A stretch of 64,000 bases of DNA. Origin: Oscarella lobularis. Taxonomy: Eukaryota; Porifera; Homoscleromorpha; Homosclerophorida; Oscarellidae. Each line of letters opens with the position of its first letter. The first letter of the stretch is position 1. A program made the position numbers and the translations under genes. Location of the stretch: positions 558,001 to 622,000 of the forward strand of contig NC_089183.1 in assembly GCF_947507565.1 (NCBI RefSeq), read 5' to 3'. The notes under the pieces are model-generated. The model saw nothing but the letters and a program-made list of their open reading frames with translations. It had not been told where the DNA came from and made no database searches. Positions 24,476 to 35,522 of the stretch are shown piece by piece.

Positions 24476-24880
24476 AACTCTGTGCCCCGTTCCCTGCATG
24501 GGGCCCCCAGTTTACCGTAAGTTTGCCGTTTCGCTATGAAATCCGCTCCATTGTCGCAATGACTATTCCGGATGAGGTCGAGGTCACGATTGGTGGTGAG
24601 CGACTTGATCGAAGGCGAGTTTGACTCGAGCGAATCTATCGACGTACGTTTTTGACTCTTGTGAAGTTGTCTCGCCTTCTTTCTCGTTCGTACGTCTTTC
24701 GCTCAAACATTAAATCGTCGAGACGGCGACTTCAAGAGAGGTCAGAAACGGCACGAATCTCGGTCGGAATCGCGGAGATGCGAAGAACTGCCGGGAATTC
24801 CACAAGAGCGCGCGAAAAAGACCCTACATGAATCGACAGATCGAAAGAAAGACGTTCATCGTACTGCAAATGCGATACAG
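24476..24880. repeat. Flanking repeat, copy 2 (upstream of plexin)
   Basis: Second copy of the 14999-15400 repeat, same orientation, with scattered substitutions. Just before it, TTTTCATTCGTGTTGGTATC also matches sequence after the kinase gene (about 14751), so the duplicated block includes kinase 3' flank. Confidence 0.75.
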
Positions 24881-25744
24881 ATACACGTGTCACGATGCAG
24901 TGGCCGATCGAAGGAGCAGCCACTTTTCTAGCGCCAAATCTTGCCTTCGAAGGATCACGTGCAAAATTGGCGCGAATTTCCTAGGCCAACCAGCGATTCG
25001 TGTCCCTGGTGAATTCATCACAGTGATGTCACCAGAGGATATTGCACCACGGTCCATATAAAAGCGACAGGGCCAACGCCCAATCTTCAGTCTTGCGCTA
25101 GGGTGGGGGATGCCAACGGGCTGAACCTTTGAGGTTGATCGTGAGCTGGGGAAGCTGGTCGTTGGTCATCAAGCGTTTCGTCTTTTGTCGATCCTTACTG
25201 AAGCTGCTAGGCACAGTGGATGGGCGTTGCTTGCGACGCTAAGATCGGCACTGGGGGTCATAAAGGTCGTGGACGGCTTCGATTTGCGAAGTCAGGCGTC
25301 TCGCGTTAAGCCGAGTGGGGCGTCTGGCTAAGGTATGTCACTTTCCGCCAAAGAAACGTGTGGGGGCCCAGTGTCTCGTGGCATCTCCTCACTCGGATTA
25401 GCAATCTATACCCGAAAGATGACCTGACCCCCAGGACAAAACGCTGACCTTCTACTGGTGGACTTTTGCAATCGTTTCGTAAATCCTCTCTCGACACGGT
25501 AGACTCGTTTCCTATCTAAGCGAAAGTCTACGGCCTCTTTGGGGCCCCGGTACGACGCGGTCGGGGGGACGGTGTGGGAGAGCCGTTCTCGATCCGGTCG
25601 TGTTCGGGCCAATGAAGCAAGGTCTCGCTTCCAAAATTTTTGGGCTGCAACTGCGTTCGAACCTCCGCGTTTTAATATCCAAGAAACACTAAACACAAGG
25701 GAAAAGGAAACAAAAAGAAATACACACACAAACAGACAAACAGA
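24881..25744. other. Unassigned stretch and probable 3' tail of the LINE
   Basis: Bases 24881-25300 show no gene. Bases from about 25400 to 25744 are directly downstream of the stop of the minus-strand reverse transcriptase and may be its 3' untranslated region (minus strand rich in TTTGTTTG and TTTCTTTTTG). The 3' end of the element cannot be fixed from one copy. Confidence 0.3.
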
Positions 25745-27670
25745 TCAATCCCTGTTGAAGCACCTGACTGAGGTGTCAACAGAGCTAACAGATACACAAA
25801 CAGGGGAATGGGGAACAATACACTTAACTTTACGAAGAATAATACGAGCATTCTCGCGCTGGAGACAAACCGCCATATGACGTCGCCAGTACGCGAGAAA
25901 GCTATTTTTGTCATTAAAAAAGTCGATCGACGGGCGTTCTGCTACTTGCCGGAGGATGCGTAGCGCAATCGGACTCCAGCGACCGAAGACTTCCATCACG
26001 AGCGGCTCAAAGAGGTAGCCTAACTTGTTTGCCTCTTCCCGAAACTTCTTGATCTTAAAGTTATCTCGCTCGGATGCTGCGTGGCCGGCATTCTTCGCAC
26101 TCTGCGGCAAGACGGTCGACGCTTGAGGGTGCGCGATGCTTACGTCAAGAAGCAGCTTCTTGCCGTCGTTAAAATTGAAGACACCAATGTCCGGCCGCTT
26201 ATTACTGTTGTCAAATTGGTGTTCTCTCTCCAAGTCGCATACATAATTAACCGATTGAAGCATTTTCAACCAGCCAAATTGGATAGCGTTGTGGCGGCGT
26301 GTTGCACCGGAGCCTACAGCGCAAGTGATAACATGGTAACCCAAATCAGCAACTTCAGCACCGCAGTTGCAGCGCCGAATTTGCCGAAGCATGGGAATGC
26401 TCCCCCCAAGTCGAAGGAGAGTCGCCGTTTGGAACTCTGCTGATGTAAACGACAACTCTCTCGAAGAGGGGAGAGCATCAAGCCACGCGCCAGCTTCGGA
26501 GCATGCAGCACTCCGGAGGCGAGCTTTAGACCGTTGATCACTGACCGTGATGAGGTTGTCAAAATCACGATCAGCTAAGCATCTTGTTAGACGAGATTGC
26601 AATTTTAAGACCTTCTCAGGCAGAGCCTCAATCGAAGGAAGAACCTCAGAAATTGCACTGCAAGACTTCTTCAGCAACTCCAGACAGTGATGGACGATAT
26701 CTGGTGGGGTGACGTTAATGTCCAGAGGAGCAGAAGGGAATTGTGGCAGGCGTTCCGGCAGAAATGCTAACGTCGACGCCCAAGACCCCAAAAAGGCACA
26801 AGGAGAAGCCGATGCAGCTGATAACAAGCCAAAGCCTCCTAACGAGATGGGAAGGCTAATTTGGCTTTTCTGCTGAACTGTTGCGCTGATGCCAATAATT
26901 GACTGAAATGTATCCAAAATGTCAAGGTCATGTTGTGCTGCTGCTTCCGCCACGTTATGAGGCGCTGCCGACCGTAAAAGATGTGTAATAGTCGGAACGC
27001 CACAATAACGTAGCAAAAGCATGGCTGATTGTAAATTGCGCATGCATCGAAGCTTTTTCAAGAAAGGAAGCCGATTTTGAGTAAACTTGACACATTGTCG
27101 CTGCACAAACGAGTCCGAGCCGACGGGACAACCCAGTACTTGCATTCCGTCCGTAGTGAACGGAATAGGAAGTGACCAATCCGGAACGGGAATCATGCTG
27201 AGAGCCTCACATTTGTCCGGGCGAATGTGAAGTCCGATGGCTTTCATTTCTTGCTGTAAGCAATCATATGCCGCTAAAACATCCGTTTTAGGGCCAGCCA
27301 CCATCGCATCATCTAGATAACTGACGACGAATCCTTGCTCACATTTTTCCGCTGCCATCTTCAAACAGGGATGAAGGGCGAGGGAAAAGAGGAAAGGTCC
27401 CAGTGGATCGCCTTGTTGGACTCCTTCTGAGGATTGAATACAATCCACACCATCTGGGGTTAAAAGACAGAGAGAAGGTGAATTGAAATAGCAGCTTGCG
27501 ACGAAGTGGTAGAGTGACGGGAAATGTTCAGCAACACCTTCCAAAAAAGCCTGACGGGAGATTGAGTTAAACGCATTTTTTGCGTCTGTCTTAAGAATAA
27601 TCCAATCAGCGTGGTGCAGCCTGGATCGCGCTAATACGAACGCATCGCAAAAAGGTACGTACACGGGCAA
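25745..27670 (-). mobile_element. 5'-truncated LINE: reverse transcriptase plus restriction-like endonuclease
   Basis: A 641-codon uninterrupted minus-strand frame. The N-terminal side begins inside the reverse transcriptase: motif A ILKTDAKNAFNSISR, motif B EGVQQGDPLGPFLF, the catalytic box SYLDDAMV (YLDD rather than the common YADD/FADD), and motif D/E region. The C-terminal side has a small zinc-knuckle-like CNCG..H..C and then RPDIG..FNDGKKLLLDVSIAHP, the RPD..LDV signature of the restriction-like endonuclease of early-branching site-specific non-LTR elements (R2, R4/Dong, NeSL, CRE groups). The fingers and any DNA-binding N-terminus are missing, as is usual for 5' truncation during target-primed insertion. 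The remaining frame is intact, which suggests a young insertion. It cannot move by itself as seen here. Confidence 0.85.
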
Positions 27671-28082
27671 ATCGAACAGATTTTATCTTGTCTTTCTTTT
27701 AGGTGGACCCTCTATAATACGAAGAATCAAGATGGATGCTCCGACGATCATATATGCGCCGTCAAAACGATCGTAGCGCCGCAGACAACGACGCGCTTTG
27801 CAGCGAGAAGCGTCGCCGTTTCGTCGTAGAGAACGTGGACGGCGAGAGCGACGGCAAACAGGGCGAACAACAAGACATCGATGGATTATTTGAATATTAT
27901 ATAGTTGTAGGTAGCGTTTTCGTGCAAATCTATCGTTCAACGATGCACAGGGGATTTAGGATAAAATAAGGATTTTTTTCTTGTGGGGATTTAGCGTGCG
28001 TGGCGTTCGAAAACGAACGGAAGCATCCCACTCTTCCGCGTTCCGTCTCGCCGCGTTCCGTCTCCTCGCTGTATAACGGACG
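27671..28082. other. Spacer with a hydrophobic minus-strand frame, and leader of the first array gene
   Basis: On the minus strand, 27865-27750 reads LLFALFAVALAVHVLYDE..RVVVCGATIVLTA, and 27760-27683 in another frame reads YMIVGASILILRIIEGPPK ending in TAA. Together they look like the end of a small multi-pass membrane protein, either split by an unrecognised intron or frameshifted. The LINE abuts the 3' side. I cannot name it. From about 27985 the sequence is the conserved array leader (GATTTAGCGTGCGT.., CCGTCTC.., GCTGTATAA). Confidence 0.3.
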
Positions 28083-31000
28083 ATGAAGCACGCAGGTAGA
28101 GTAGGACCTCGGCTTTCGGACATTCTGCGATTTCGGACGCTCGCACAGCAAATCTAGCGAACCGATTCTGGCTTCCTCTGGCGCATTTGAAAGCCCAATC
28201 CCTGCCAGGAAGATGTGCCAGAGCGCGAATCAATAGACCAAACCCTCATGATTTTATGAGAAGATTAGCGCGCGCAGGTCAAATCCTCCGCTTTCGGACA
28301 GCAGTATCGCTTTCGGACACGTATGCGTAGCTCATTCAAATTTTAATGTTTCGCCTAGAATTTTTTTTCACAAAATCCTCTATCATAGAGCTTTCGAACG
28401 CAGTAAAGCTTTAGCCAAATGGTCTAGTCTATCGCATGCTAAAAATCGACGAATATACCGACATCGCACCTCGGTGTTCGGACACCAGTTATTCCGTTTG
28501 CAAAGCCCAAATCCGTTTCTAAAAGGACATTCTGAATTTTCTGTAAGGTATTTGAAACAATTTTCAAAAGCAGCTTAAAAAAGAGTAACTTTGCTAAGCA
28601 ATTGGGCTGTTTAGTGCATGAAAATGCATTTCTTGGGTTTGCTTTAGTAGCAATAAAACTAAATATAGCAACGAAAATACCCAAACTGGCACAGAAGCAA
28701 GCGGTGCGAAGAAAAAGTCACCCTAAAACTTCGTATTAATGAAAAATTCTGCCGCATACAGTACTTTACGCCAAATGCATTTGTCGTGCTGATTTTTATC
28801 GCAACGTGAGAAACATTACATAAAAGTACGCCTTTTTACAGTATCTGTCTCTGGAGTGCTCTTGACTTCCATAAGTAGAGCAAGTACATTTTTAGCAGCA
28901 TCGAGATTCATGAAGATATCACAGCCAGAGTGTGATACCAAGAATCTGAAATTCGATCTTTATATAAGAGCACTCAAACTGAAATTCTTAGAACGCAATA
29001 GATAAATTAATAAACGCAGATGGTCAGCTTGACGTAGCCTGAGCTCTTGGCAATATACCAAACACTATGATAAAGTTTGAACAAACTGCATTTTGCGTAA
29101 CGTCCTGTACTCGTATGTGACAGAATTTTTCAATAATATGAAGTTTAAGGGTGACTTTTTCTTCGCACCGCTTGCTTCTGTACCAGTTTGGGTAATCTCG
29201 TTGCTATATTTAGTTTTATGGCTACTAAAGCAAACCCAAGAAATGCATTTTCATGCACTAAACAGCCCAATTGCTTAGCAATGTTACTCTTTTTTAAGCT
29301 GCTTTTGAAAATTGTTTCAAATACCTTACAGAAAATTCAGAATGTCCTTTTAGAAACGGATTTGGGCTTTGCAAACGGAATAACTGGTGTCCGAACACCG
29401 AGGTGCGATGTCGGTATATTCGTCGATTTTTAGCATGCGATAGACTAGACCATTTGGCTAAAGCTTTACTGCGTTCGAAAGCTCTATGATAGAAGATTTT
29501 GTGAAAAAAAATTCTAGGCGAAACATTAAAATTTGAATGAGCTACGCATACGTGTCCGAAAGCGATACTGCTGTCCGAAAGCGGAGGATTTGACCTGCGC
29601 GCGCTAATCTTCTCATAAAATTATGAGGGTTTGGTCTATTGATTCGCGCTCTGGCACATCTTCCTGGCAGGGATTGGGCTTTCAAATGCGCCATAGGAAG
29701 CCAGAATCGGTTCGCTAGATTTGCTGTGCGAGCGTCCGAAATGGCAGAATGTCCGAAAGCCGAGGTCCTACTCTAGGTCTACTAGATAGCGGTGGGACGC
29801 TTCCAGGAACGAAAACGTCTAGCTCTTCCGCGTCAGTGCCGTGTACGCTCCGAAAAGCACCCCTTCTCGCACGCTAATGACTTCAAACCTCGCACGTTGG
29901 CAGCATGTTAGCGGCAGGTCCGCGAAAACGAAGTTGCGCACCCTATAACCTAATTAATGCCTACGTCGATCAGCAACTAAATTTAGCACGTCGATGCGTC
30001 GACGTCACGAGAGTTCTTTTGATGTTTGTGACTGTATCTTTCATAGGTCTTACCTTTCTCGCTATTTCTCTCTTGATGTGCACGGTGCAACTTCGAGCGG
30101 CGAAACGAAGTCTATCTACATGCACGCGTCGCGGCGATTTTCAATGTCTCGACGGACACTGCATTTCTCGACGTCGCCGTTGCGACGGAAAGGTCGACTG
30201 CGACGACGGCTCAGACGAACGGATCGGCTGCAAACGAAGAAGAAAACGTTTCAGCTGTTATTTCTACGAATATCTGTGCTCAAACGGAGATTGCGTTTCA
30301 TCGCATCGCAAGTGCGACGGCTACAACGACTGCGGAGACAATTCTGACGAATGGTGGTGCGACACAACGCCGGCACCATTATGTCCGCAATACGAATTTC
30401 AGTGCGATAATGGACATTGTGCTCCGCAATCGTTTGTATGCGATGGGGACAACGACTGCGATGACTTTTCCGACGAAAGAGCGTGTTCGACAACGCCGGC
30501 ACCGTATTGTTCATACGTGTATAACCGCTTTCAATGCGATAATGGACGATGCGTTCATCAATCGTTTGTATGCGATGGCTACAATGACTGCCGAGATTAT
30601 TCCGACGAAAGGTCGTGCCACGGTTCACTAACGTACTGTTCATATCAGTGCAATAATGGACGATGTACTTTGCAATCGTATGTGTGCAATGGCGACAATG
30701 ACTGCGGAGACAATTCTGACGAAGAAAATTGCCGTAAGAACGATACAGTAGATGGTTCGACTCTAAAATCGAATCTATCTTAGGTCACAAGGAGTTGTCG
30801 GTCGGGGTGACGATCGGTATAGCGTTTGCTGTCGTCTTTCTCGTCGTTGTCGGCACGATGACTGCGCTGTACGTTCGGGCGAAAAGGAAGCGACGCCGAC
30901 GGCAGTTGGGCGTTACGACGACGACGACGACGTCGGGATCATCTCGAGTCGCCTTTGCGCCGTCCCACCCAAGGAATCCCGTTCAAATAGGTTCACATGG

Positions 31001-31175
31001 AAGACATCCGTATGCTGCTGCTCCGCATACAGGCGGTGAAAGCGCTTTGCCAACGTATCAGGAAGTAATGGGAAGATCATCTGGTGAACATTCTGGCAGA
31101 GTAGAGAGCTCAGAGGAGCAGGCCACAGCATTTGTGCAGCGGGAAGCAATCCGTAGTACTGAATGGCATACGTAA
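28083..31175 (+). CDS. Array receptor 1: five LDLa, TM, LPTY tail
   Basis: Exons 28083-28095 (MKHA+G), 30047-30733 and 30784-31175 make 363 residues. Intron 1 is 1951 bases because a 1.7 kb inverted-repeat transposon sits in it; without that it would be the size of its sisters. Exon 2 starts with the signal core [14 protein letters not shown] and five LDLa modules beginning with CTRRGDFQC. Intron 2 is only 50 bases (GCC|GTAAGA..ATCTTAG|GT). Because 50 is not a multiple of three, the membrane segment (VGVTIGIAFAVVFLVVVGTM) can only be reached if this intron is removed; retention gives a stop within the intron and a soluble ectodomain. The tail has RAKRKRRRRQ and ALPTYQEVMG. An upstream in-frame ATG at 29905 inside the intron is not used by the sister genes and I reject it. 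A polyadenylation AATAAA lies at 31265. Confidence 0.85.
28099..29773. mobile_element. Long inverted-repeat DNA element (about 690-bp arms) with TA duplication
   Basis: Left arm 28099-about 28790 and right arm about 29080-29773 are inverted copies with roughly 90% or more identity, separated by about 290 unique bases. Ends read TA-GAGTAGGACCTCGG..CCGAGGTCCTACTC-TA, so a TA target duplication is likely. Four TTTCGGAC motifs and one GTTCGGACAC lie at 28112-28480 and mirror in the other arm; they look like subterminal transposase-binding repeats. The 81-codon frame seen in each arm has no ATG start and is simply the arm read twice. The element is non-autonomous, of foldback/Tc1-mariner-like form. 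It interrupts intron 1 of array receptor 1; the sister genes show the empty site. Confidence 0.85.
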
Positions 31176-31549
31176 GATGGAACTCTTCTTGATATGCTGA
31201 GAGTGTATTGGCGTTTGAAGTATTATTAATAGTAGATGGTTTTAATTAGAATCTTGCTTGGCTCAATAAAGAATAATTTACTGAGATGCGATGGTTCTTT
31301 CGAAAGAAACAAGACGCCTGCACTGGTAGAAATTTCAAAAGTGTCATCGATCTTTTTTGGAGACATAATATCACGTCTTTAAAGGTCAACTCAAAGACGT
31401 ACTGCCCTTCAGTTCTAAATTTAGTGCTTGGGTAGGTCAATTATGGGTGATTTAGCGTGCGTTTATGCGGCCGGATTTGAAACCATCTGACTCTTTTGCT
31501 TCGTCTCGCCGTACCGTCTCGTTGCGTCGCCTTGCTGTATAAACTGACC
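31176..31549. promoter_or_regulatory. Array spacer: 3' UTR plus conserved leader, repeated before each array gene
   Basis: This spacer is representative of those at 33002-33445, 35134-35522, 36802-37181, 38636-39031 and 40745-41134. Each begins with a 3' UTR (TTGGCGTTTGTAGAGCATGAAG-like, then GGCTCAATAAAGAATCAGG with a polyadenylation signal). It continues with TTTCGAAAGAAACAAGACGCC and CTTCTAAATTTAGTGCTTGGG, and ends with a leader: GATTTAGCGTGCGTTTTATG, CGGCCGGATTTGAACCATC, CTTCGTCTCGCCGTACCGTC and GCCTTGCTGTATAAACTGACC right before the ATG. The leaders are near identical, so the genes probably share control. The TATAAA is only about 10 bases from the ATG and so may be leader rather than a TATA box. 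Confidence 0.6.
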
Positions 31550-33001
31550 ATGAAGCGCACAGGTACAGTACCAGCTAGGTAACAGTGTGACGCTTCCGGG
31601 AAGACCTTCTTCCGGGTCAGCGCCCCGTGTACGCTCCGAGTCGTACGCTAATGACTTGAAACCTCGCACGCTGGCAGCTGGCCTAGGGTTGTCCGAGAAA
31701 AACGTTCGAAACGAAGTTGCGCACTACAGTAACGCCACTAACGCCTACGTCAGCGCGTCGATACATCCGTCGACGTCATGAGCGCCCTTCTTTAATTAAT
31801 GCACAGTGTGCTTAGACAGTTATCATATATATGGGCTCTGAGTTGTGAAAATTTTGATGCTGGTGACTGTATCTTTCGTAGGTCTTACCTTTCTTGCTAT
31901 TTCTCTTTTCTTTTGATGTGCACGGTGCAACTTCGAGCGGCGAAACGAAGTCTATCTACATGCACGCGTCGCGGCGATTTTCAATGTCTCGACGGACAGT
32001 GCATTTCTCGACGTCATCGTTGCGACGGAAAGGTCGACTGCAACGATGGCTCAGACGAACAAATCGATTGCAAACGAAGGAGAAAACGCTCCAGCTGCTT
32101 TTCCTTCCAATACCAATGCGCAAATGGACTGTGCATTTCATCATGGCGCAAATGCAACGGTAACAATGACTGCGGAGACTATTCTGACGAATGGATGTGT
32201 TCAACGCCGGCAACGTGTCCATTTGACCGCCGCTTTCAATGTGCAAATGGAGAATGCGTCCCGCAATCATACAGATGCGACGGCTTCGCCGACTGCAATG
32301 ACTATTCAGACGAATGGTCGTGTCCGACAACGTCGGCACCGTGTCCGTATTACCGCTTTCAGTGCTCAAATGGGAGATGCGTCTCGCGATCATATCAATG
32401 CAACGGTGACAACAATTGCGGTGACAATTCCGACGAATGGTCGTGTCCGACAACGTCGGCACTGTATTGTTCGCACAACTTTCGATGCCATAATGGAGGA
32501 TGTGTTCCGCAATCGTATGTGTGCGACGGCGACAACGACTGCGGGGACAATTCTGACGAAGAAAATTGCCGTAAAGAACGATTGTGTAGACGTTTAGACT
32601 CTAAAATCAAATCTATCTTAGGTCACAAGGAGTTGTCGGTCGGGGCGACGATCGGTCTAGCGTTCGCTGTCGGAATCGTCGTCTTTCTCGTCGTTGTCGG
32701 CACGATGATTACGCTGTACGTTCGAGCAAAAAATCAGCGACGTCGGCAATTGCGCGTTTCGATGACGACGACGACGTCGGGATCATCTCGAGTCGTCTTT
32801 GCGCCCTCGCACGCAAGGACCATTCGAATGGGTCCACAAGGTAGGCAGCCGTATGCTGCTGCTCCGCATGCAGGCGGTGAAAGCGCTTTGCCTACGTATG
32901 AAGAAGTAATGGAAAGATCATCTGGTGAACCTTCTGGCAGAGTAGAGAGCTCAGAGGAGCAGGCCACAGCATTTGTGCAGCGGGAAGGGCACAATCTGTA
33001 G
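31550..33001 (+). CDS. Array receptor 2: five LDLa, TM, LPTY tail; rescued signal peptide
   Basis: In this copy exon 2 lacks one T in the signal-core run (CTCTTTTCTTTTG against CTCTTTTTCTTTTG in sisters). With the usual 13-base exon 1 (31550-31562) translation would stop at once. If instead the donor at 31579 (CTAG|GTAACA) is used, exon 1 is 29 bases (31550-31578), and with exons 31882-32570 and 32622-33001 the total is 1098 bases, 365 residues, fully open. The predicted start is MKRTGTVPARSYLSCYFSFL followed by LMCTVQLRA, still hydrophobic. Five LDLa modules, a 51-base intron 2 (32571-32621), TM IGLAFAVGIVVFLVVVGTM and LPTYEEVMERS follow. The alternative is that it is a pseudogene or that a base was miscalled. 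Confidence 0.75.
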
Positions 33002-33445
33002 CACTGAATGGCATACGTGAGATGGAACTCTTCTTGATATGCTGAGAGTATTGGCGTTTGTAGAGCATGAAGTTTTATTAATAGTAGATGGTTTTGATTA
33101 TAGAATCTGCCGGCCTAACTAAAATTGCTTGGCTCAATAAAGAATCAGGAAATTGCTAATAATTTACGGAGATGCGATGGTTCTTTCGAAAGAAACGAGA
33201 CGCCTGCACTGGTACTGTAGAAATTTCAAAAGTGGCATCGATCTTTTTGGAGACATAATATCACGTCTCTAAAGGTCAACTCGAAGACGTACTTCTGCCC
33301 TTCAGTTCTAAATTTAGTGCTTGGGGAGGTCAATTATATGGGGCGATTTAGCGTGCGTTTTATGCGGCCGGATTTGAACCATCGGACTCTTTTGTTTCGT
33401 CTCGCCGTACCGTCTCGTTGCGTCGCCTTGCTGTATAAACTGACC

Positions 33446-35133
33446 ATGAAGCGCACAGATACAGTACCAGGTAAACGGTGTGACGCTTCCGGGAAGACCT
33501 TCTTCCGGGTCAGCGCCCCGTGTACGCTCCGAGTCGTACGCTAATGACTTGAAACCTCGAGCTGGCTTAGGGTTGTCCGAGAAAAACGTTCGAAACGAAG
33601 TTGCGCACTCTGTAAATCACAGTAACGCCACTAACGCCTACGTCAACACGTCGATACATCCGTCGACGTCATGAGCGCCCTTCTTTAATTAATTACTGCA
33701 CAGTGTACTTAGACAGTTATCATATATATGGGCTCTGAGTTGTGAAAATTTTGATGCTGGTGACTGTATCTTTCGTAGGTCTTACCTTTCTTGCTATTTC
33801 TCTTTGTCTTTTGATGTGCACGGTGCAACTTCGAGCGGCGAAACGAAATCTACCTACATGCACGCGTCGCGGCGATTTTCAATGTCTCGACGGACAGTGC
33901 ATTTCTCGACGTCATCGTTGCGACGGAAAGGTCGACTGCGACGATGGCTCAGACGAGCAAATCGATTGCAAACGAAGGAGAAAACGCTCCGGCTGCTTTT
34001 CCTTCCAATACCAATGCGCAAATGGACATTGCATTTCATCATGGCGCAAGTGCGACGGTAACAATGACTGCGGAGACTATTCTGACGAACGGGGGTGTCC
34101 GACGTCGGCACCGTGTCCGTATGACCGCTTTCAGTGTGCAAATGGAATATGCGTCCGGCAATCCTACATGTGTGACGGCGACAATGACTGCGGGGACTAT
34201 TCTGACGAACGGGGGTGTCCGACGTCGGCACCGTGCCCATTTTACCGCTTTCAGTGCGTGAATGGGAGATGCGTCTCGCGATCATACATATGCGACGGCG
34301 ACAACGATTGCGGTGACTATTCGGACGAAAGGTCGTGCCCGACTCCGACATCGGCACCTTATTGTTCATGGAACTACTTTCAGTGCCCTAATGGAGGATG
34401 TGTTCCGCAATCGTATGTGTGCGACGGCGACAATGACTGCGGTGACTATTCCGACGAAAGGTCGTGTCCGACAACGTCGGCACCGTGCCCATATTACAGT
34501 TTTCACTGCTATAATGGAAGATGCGTCTCGCGATCATATCAATGCAACGGCAACAACGACTGCGGTGACTATTCCGACGAAAGGTCGTGTCCGACAACGT
34601 CGGCGCCGTACTGTTCATGGCACCACTTTCGATGCCATAATGGACGATGTGTTCCGCAATCGTATGTGTGCGACGGCGACAACGACTGCTGGGACAATTC
34701 TGACGAAGAAAATTGCCGTAAAGAACGATTGTGTAGATGTTTAGACTCTAAAATCAAATCTATCTTAGGTCACAAGGAGTTGTCGGTCGGGGCGACGATC
34801 GGTATAGCGTTCGCTGTCGGAATCGTCGTCTTTCTCGTCGTTGTCGGCACGATGATTGCGCTGTACGTTCGAGCGAAAAAGCAGCGACGTCGGCAATTGC
34901 GCGTTACGATGACGACGACGTCGGGATCATCTCGAGTCGTCTTTGCGCCCTCGCACGCAGGGACCGTTCGAATGGGTCCACAGGGAAGACAGCCGTCTAC
35001 TGCTGCTCCGCATGCAGGCGGTGAAAGCGCTTTAAAATTGCCTACGTATCAGGAAGTAATGGAAAGATCATCTGGTGAACCTTCAGATGAGCAGGCCACA
35101 GCATTTGTGCAGCGGGAAGGACACAATCTGTAG
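33446..35133 (+). CDS. Array receptor 3: seven LDLa, TM, LPTY tail
   Basis: Exons 33446-33470, 33779-34717 and 34769-35133 give 1329 bases, 442 residues. The usual donor after ATGAAGCGCACAG is mutated (GATACA in place of GTACCA). A second donor 12 bases on (CCAG|GTAAAC) keeps the frame and lengthens the start to [20 protein letters not shown]. Seven LDLa modules follow; modules 3-6 share long stretches, consistent with module duplication. Intron 2 is 51 bases, in frame and free of stops, so retention would still make a receptor with 17 extra juxtamembrane residues. Membrane segment and tail as in the sisters, with KLPTYQEVMERSS. The tail is shorter because the GRVESSE piece is missing. Confidence 0.85.
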
Positions 35134-35522
35134 CACTGAATGGCGTACGTGAGACGGAACTCTTCTTGATATGCTTAGATTATTGGCGTTGTAGAGCATG
35201 AAGTATTAATGGTTTTGATTAGAATCTGCTGGCTTAGCTAAGATTGCTTGGCTCCATAAAGAATCAGGAAATTGCTAATAATTTACTGAGATGCAATGGT
35301 TCTTTCGAAAGAAACAAGACGCCGGCACTGGTAGAGTGTCATCGATCGTCTCTGAAGGTTAACTCAAGGGCGTACTTCTTCACTTCTAAATTTAGTGCTT
35401 GGGGTGGGTCAATTTACGGGCGATTTAGCGTGCGTTTTATGCGGCCGGATTTGAACCATCCGACTCTTTTGTTTCGTCTCGCCGTACCGTCTCGTTGCGT
35501 CGCCTTGCTGTATAAACTGACC

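Noticed and set aside
28439-29433. Identical 81-codon frames in both arms of the inverted repeat
   Set aside because: They start at a TTG, have no recognisable domain and exist twice only because the arms are inverted copies.
29905-30046. ATG at 29905 and similar upstream in-frame starts as the start of array genes
   Set aside because: They lie in intron 1 and give no consistent signal peptide. The conserved MKxAG micro-exon joins in phase in all copies.
33480-33674. 60-70 codon frame repeated in intron 1 of the array genes (MTLPGRPSSGSAPRV..)
   Set aside because: It is repeated only because intron 1 is repeated; frames break by indels among copies, and it overlaps the intron needed to make the signal peptide.
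35440-35462. GGATTTGAACC (reverse GGTTCAAATCC) in each array leader as a tRNA B-box
   Set aside because: Flanking bases do not form a T-stem, acceptor stem or D-arm, so no tRNA can be folded.
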